From Bacteroidales bacterium (lineage in GTDB: Bacteria > Bacteroidota > Bacteroidia > Bacteroidales > Muribaculaceae): a stretch of DNA of 9,298 bases. Shown here piece by piece: positions 6,250-9,298 of the stretch. Where the stretch lies: contig SFER01000070.1 in NCBI GenBank assembly GCA_004557195.1, forward strand, positions 1 to 9,298. The letters run 5' to 3'. Numbering within the stretch: position 1 is the stretch's first letter; each line of letters opens with the position of its first letter. The notes below the pieces were generated by a model. It ran no database searches. It saw nothing but the letters and a program-made list of their open reading frames with translations, and was not told the DNA's origin. The position numbers and the translations under genes are program-made.

Positions 6250-8358
6250 ATGACACTTACAAAACTTTTACTCATTACTACAATGCTATTCACCGGCAGT
6301 GCCGCGGCGCAGTTGAAGTATCCTGCCGCCGCTACCGATAATGTTATCGACGATTATTTCGGAATCAAAGTTGCCGACCCATACCGTTGGCTCGAGAACG
6401 ATTCCTCCGATGCCACCGCCGCTTGGGTCGCAGCCCAAAACGAGGTGTCTTCGGCTTATTTGTCCAAAATCCCATTCCGCAACGCTCTGAAACAGCGCCT
6501 CACCTCGCTCTACCGCTACGAGCGCATGGGCGCACCTTTCAAAGTGAAGGGAAAATACTATTTCTTCCGCAACAACGGACTCCAAAACCAGGATGTTCTG
6601 TATGTCCAAGATGCTCTCGATGCCGAGCCGCGCGTGTTTTTCGACCCTAACACTCTTTCCGACGATGGCACTGTGGCTCTCAACAGCATCTCTTTCTCGG
6701 AAGACGGAAAATACTTTGCCTATGTGATTTCTCGCAGCGGCAGCGACTGGAACGAGATTTTCGTTGCCGAAACCGCCACCGGACGTCGCCTCGACGACCA
6801 CATTATGTGGGCTAAATTCACCGGTGCGGCTTGGTGTGGCGACGGCTTCTTCTACAGCGCCTACGATGCCCCGGAAGATGGCGTGTACTCCTCGAAAAAC
6901 GAGTTCCACAAGGTGATGTATCACAAAATCGGCACTCCGCAAAGCGCCGACGTTCTCGAATATAACGACACTAAAAACGCGCTCATGTTCCACAACTGCG
7001 GTGTGAGCGACGATGAGCGTTTCGTTTTTGTATATAAGTCTCTCGGCCACGGCAATGCGATTTATGTGAAGGACATGCGCGCCGCCCATCCTTCCTACAA
7101 GGTCCTTGTCCCGAGCCTCGAAGATGAGTGCCAGGTGATTGCAAGCGACGACAAGTTCATCTATATCCTCACCGCCGCAGGTGCGCCGAAGCGCAAGATT
7201 ATTTCGATTCCGGTCGATGATTTGCGCTCCGAAGCGCAGCGCGATTTCATCCCCGAAGGCGATTATGTAATCTCTTCGGTGGCTAAAACCGCACACAATT
7301 TCATTATCACCTACGAAATCAATGCCTGCGACCACCCGCAAGTGTTCTCGCTCGAGGGAAAGCACCTCTACGACATAGAGTTGCCGCTCCCAGGCTCGGT
7401 GGGCATCTCGGCAAGCGAAAGACACGATGAGGTGTTCTACCGTCTTTCTTCCTACACCTCTCCCGGCACGGTCTATAGCCTCGACATCGCTTCGGGTCGC
7501 TCCACTCTGCTTCGCGCCCCCGAAATGGCTTTCAACCCCGACGATTTCACCACCCAACAAGTGGTGTATAATAGCAAAGACGGAACACCAATCCGAATGT
7601 TCCTCACCTATAAAAAAGGGTTGAAGCTCAACGGCGACAACCCCACTCTCCTCTACGGCTACGGAGGCTTTAACATCAGCCTCACCCCGGCTTTCAACGC
7701 CCGAATCATCCCGTTCCTCGAAGCCGGCGGAATCTATGCCGTTGCCAACCTTCGCGGTGGCTCGGAATATGGCGAGGAATGGCACCAGGCGGGCACGAAA
7801 CTCAACAAGCAGAATGTCTTCGACGATTTCATTGCTGCCGCCGAGTGGCTCATCGCCCAAAAATACACCTCACCCAAGCGCCTCGCCTGCAACGGCGGCT
7901 CAAACGGCGGCTTGCTCGTCGGTGCTGTGGTGAATCAGCGCCCCGACCTTTTCGCCGCTGCTGTTCCGCAAGTGGGTGTTATGGACATGATGCGCTACCA
8001 CCTCTTCACAATCGGCTGGAACTGGGCGGGCGACTATGGCAGAAGCGACGATAGCCCCGAAATGGCTGAATACCTCCTCAAATACTCTCCCCTGCACAAC
8101 ATTAAAAACGACGGCACCCCCTACCCTGCCATCCTCGTTACCACTGCCGACCACGACGACCGCGTTGTCCCCGCCCACTCGTTCAAATACGCTGCCACTC
8201 TCCAGGCAAGCAACACCGGCAACAACGTCAAAATCATCCGCATCGACAGCAAAGCGGGTCATGGAGGCGGCAAACCCATCTCAAAAATCATCGATGAATA
8301 CACCGACATCTACAGTTTCATCATGTATCATTTAGGCATGACGCCCAAATGGAAATAA
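6250..8358 (+). CDS. Secreted prolyl oligopeptidase (peptidase family S9A)
   Basis: This enzyme cleaves short peptides after proline. The 702-residue length is close to the 710 of mammalian prolyl oligopeptidase. Residues 1-20 look like a Sec signal peptide with probable cleavage after SAAA; no lipobox cysteine is present, so a soluble periplasmic enzyme is expected. The N-terminal DPYRWLEN segment is typical of S9A, a beta-propeller follows at about 75-430, and the alpha/beta-hydrolase domain ends the protein. The triad is S551 (GGSNGG), D636 (DHDDRV) and H671 (AGHGGG). YGYGGFN at 469-475 carries the oxyanion tyrosine (Y471, equivalent to Y473 in the pig enzyme), and W592 and R638 match the proline-pocket W595 and the substrate-binding R643. 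All key residues are therefore present. It is the last gene of the plus-strand run; oligopeptidase B is less likely because of these prolyl-specific residues. Confidence 0.96.
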   Translation: MTLTKLLLITTMLFTGSAAAQLKYPAAATDNVIDDYFGIKVADPYRWLENDSSDATAAWVAAQNEVSSAYLSKIPFRNALKQRLTSLYRYERMGAPFKVKGKYYFFRNNGLQNQDVLYVQDALDAEPRVFFDPNTLSDDGTVALNSISFSEDGKYFAYVISRSGSDWNEIFVAETATGRRLDDHIMWAKFTGAAWCGDGFFYSAYDAPEDGVYSSKNEFHKVMYHKIGTPQSADVLEYNDTKNALMFHNCGVSDDERFVFVYKSLGHGNAIYVKDMRAAHPSYKVLVPSLEDECQVIASDDKFIYILTAAGAPKRKIISIPVDDLRSEAQRDFIPEGDYVISSVAKTAHNFIITYEINACDHPQVFSLEGKHLYDIELPLPGSVGISASERHDEVFYRLSSYTSPGTVYSLDIASGRSTLLRAPEMAFNPDDFTTQQVVYNSKDGTPIRMFLTYKKGLKLNGDNPTLLYGYGGFNISLTPAFNARIIPFLEAGGIYAVANLRGGSEYGEEWHQAGTKLNKQNVFDDFIAAAEWLIAQKYTSPKRLACNGGSNGGLLVGAVVNQRPDLFAAAVPQVGVMDMMRYHLFTIGWNWAGDYGRSDDSPEMAEYLLKYSPLHNIKNDGTPYPAILVTTADHDDRVVPAHSFKYAATLQASNTGNNVKIIRIDSKAGHGGGKPISKIIDEYTDIYSFIMYHLGMTPKWK

Positions 8359-8388
8359 CCGCACAAACCGGCATTTTTGCAAAAAAAT

Positions 8389-8414
8389 CGATATTTTATC
8401 GCAAATTGTTTGCG
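8389..8414. repeat. Two adjacent short inverted repeats before the tRNA gene
   Basis: CGATA-TTT-TATCG (8389-8401) and CGCAAA-TTG-TTTGCG (8400-8414) lie side by side between the oligopeptidase stop and the tRNA promoter. The second overlaps the TTTG -33 element. Neither has a following T-run, so they are not convincing terminators. They may be protein-binding dyads or chance AT-rich symmetry. Confidence 0.35.
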
Positions 8415-8440
8415 TGAATACAAATAAAGTATTATCTTTG
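8409..8440 (+). promoter_or_regulatory. Bacteroidota-type promoter for tRNA-Ser
   Basis: TTTG (8409-8412), a 20-bp spacer and TATCTTTG (8433-8440) match the sigma-ABfr consensus exactly. Transcription would start around 8447 and give a leader of about 20 nt before the mature tRNA at 8470. Spacing and the TTTGCG hexamer are the same as in the FHA operon promoter. Confidence 0.87.
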
Positions 8441-8469
8441 CACTCGCTAAGCAAATCAGCTAAGTGCCC

Positions 8470-8559
8470 GGAGAGGTGGGTGAGTGGCTGAAACCAACAG
8501 TTTGCTAAACTGTCGTAGGAGTAATCCTACCACGAGTTCGAATCTCGTCCTCTCCGCCA
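8470..8559 (+). tRNA. tRNA-Ser(GCU), with encoded CCA
   Basis: This tRNA reads the serine codons AGC and AGU. The acceptor stem GGAGAGG (8470-8476) pairs perfectly with CCTCTCC (8549-8555), followed by discriminator G and an encoded CCA (8557-8559). The D stem is GGT/ACC. The anticodon stem ACAGT/ACTGT (8497-8513) encloses the loop TTGCTAA with anticodon GCT at 8504-8506. The long class II variable arm is GTAGGA-GTAA-TCCTAC (8515-8530), as expected for tRNA-Ser. The T arm is ACGAG-TTCGAAT-CTCGT (8532-8548). The gene has its own promoter and terminator, so it is a single-gene unit. Confidence 0.98.
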
Positions 8560-8592
8560 AGTCCTGTAAATCCCCGATTTACAGGACTTTTT
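8559..8592 (+). terminator. Rho-independent terminator of the tRNA-Ser gene
   Basis: The arms at 8559-8572 and 8576-8589 form a perfect 14-bp hairpin with a three-base CCC loop, followed by a T-run ending at 8592. The hairpin begins at the last base of the encoded CCA, so the transcript needs only 3' trimming. On the opposite strand only two T follow the stem, so it would be a poor terminator for the convergent ATPase gene, whose stop lies 13 nt away. Confidence 0.93.
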
Positions 8593-8605
8593 GTTTCCTG
8601 GGATG

Positions 8606-9298
8606 CTACAAAAATGGTGTTATGTAGAAAGGGATGCATTTGAGTGCGCCATCTTTGCGCATGTCTTTGCCATGAATAAGGTATGACTGCTGTATTCGCG
8701 CCGAGTACTTCTTTACAAAGTTATCAATGGAGGGATGCTCTTTCGACTGAGATGACTTTACCTCAATAACACTCACCTTGCCTCCATCAGGTATCAGAAA
8801 ATCAACTTCGTAGTTTCGCTTTCCATTCTCCGTGGGCCATGTGTGATAATATAGTTTCTTGCCTGAAGCAACAAGCATCTGTGATACAACATTCTCATAT
8901 ACATACCCAAGATCGGCTGTAAGCTTATTGGTAAGCAATTTTTGATAAATCACATTACTTGTGAAGTCAGAATCCCAAAAGGCAAGCGTAACAAACAATC
9001 CGGTATCTCCACAGAAGAGTTTGAAGCAGTCTTTGTTGATGTGCATGGCGAGTCCGGCGCTGGGGTCGTTGGAATGATACGCGACATTTGTCGTCATAGA
9101 CTCTCTCAAAATAGAAAGAGCCTTTGTCAGCCTGTCCGCTCTTCCTCCTTCTATGACGCTTGAAACGAGGTAGCGTGATGCGTTGGTGTTCAACTGGGCA
9201 GGAATTGCATGAAACATCATTGAGGTCTTTCCCGAGGGGTCCAATTCGTAGAAATCGGCATCATACAAATTGATGATATTTCTCTTCACTTGGTCAAC
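8606..9298 (-). CDS. AAA ATPase with DUF4143, C-terminal part only
   Basis: 230 codons are visible and the frame is open to the right edge, so this is the C-terminal half of a larger protein; full-length Bacteroidales members have about 430 residues. Such proteins have an N-terminal AAA_14 ATPase domain with Walker motifs (not in the window) and a C-terminal DUF4143 domain. The visible part contains the FKLFCGDTGLF segment, equivalent to the family's FKLYxxDTGLL, and a later EVDFLI...VIEVKSS segment that resembles a degenerate PD-(D/E)XK site. A GTG at 9289 could be read as a start, but homologues continue upstream through this point, so it is an internal valine. The cellular role of the family is not established. 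Its codon use appears less biased to C-ending codons than that of the oligopeptidase gene, which may hint at separate acquisition. It is convergent with tRNA-Ser. Confidence 0.88.
   Translation of the reverse strand, partial: VDQVKRNIINLYDADFYELDPSGKTSMMFHAIPAQLNTNASRYLVSSVIEGGRADRLTKALSILRESMTTNVAYHSNDPSAGLAMHINKDCFKLFCGDTGLFVTLAFWDSDFTSNVIYQKLLTNKLTADLGYVYENVVSQMLVASGKKLYYHTWPTENGKRNYEVDFLIPDGGKVSVIEVKSSQSKEHPSIDNFVKKYSARIQQSYLIHGKDMRKDGALKCIPFYITPFL

Noticed and set aside
6286..7860. Long minus-strand open frame (524 codons) opposite the prolyl oligopeptidase
   Set aside because: A shadow of strong codon bias in a gene with a complete S9A sequence; the product shows no recognisable domain or upstream promoter.
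8446..8464. Two GCTAAG copies, 13 bp apart, in the tRNA leader
   Set aside because: Too short to separate from chance, and no associated structure or known role.
9287..9289. GTG as a start codon giving a short DUF4143-only protein
   Set aside because: The frame is open beyond it to the edge, and the sequence around it matches the interior of DUF4143 ATPases, where an ATPase domain precedes it.

Overview
The window looks like a chromosomal segment of a Bacteroidales bacterium, probably a gut-type, moderate-GC member related to Muribaculaceae, Prevotella or Bacteroides. Two strong promoters fit the Bacteroidota sigma-ABfr form TTTG-20 bp-TAnnTTTG, no convincing Shine-Dalgarno sequences precede the genes, and TcdA, RmuC and the prolyl oligopeptidase all resemble their Bacteroidales relatives. 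The family is inferred; the phylum is well supported by the promoters.

Left part (1-3548, minus strand): a three-gene operon for phospho-signalling across the inner membrane. It reads leftwards from a promoter at 3575-3606. In order it encodes a protein with two FHA domains, one membrane helix and a trypsin-like protease domain; a small zinc-ribbon/FHA protein; and a PP2C phosphatase with a membrane helix and an extracytoplasmic C-terminal region cut by the window edge. FHA domains bind phosphothreonine and PP2C removes it, so a Ser/Thr kinase is expected nearby, but none lies in the window. Both FHA proteins carry the same short linker motif, GGG-[R/H]-T-R-[V/I], a candidate phosphorylation site. 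This operon is the most interesting part of the window.

Middle part (3549-8358, plus strand): a 248-bp divergent intergenic region holds the promoters and a spaced direct repeat. It is followed by three closely spaced genes: tcdA (tRNA ct6A dehydratase), rmuC (membrane-anchored PD-(D/E)XK nuclease-like protein) and a secreted S9A prolyl oligopeptidase with an intact triad. Gaps of 3 and 17 nt suggest co-transcription, although the functions are not obviously related.

Right part (8359-9298): tRNA-Ser(GCU) has its own promoter and a perfect hairpin terminator directly after the encoded CCA. Converging on it is the C-terminal half of an AAA ATPase of the DUF4143 type, whose ATPase domain lies beyond the right edge.

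No insertion sequence, CRISPR array, rRNA or pseudogene was seen. Several long open frames opposite the PP2C, RmuC and oligopeptidase genes are codon-bias shadows.
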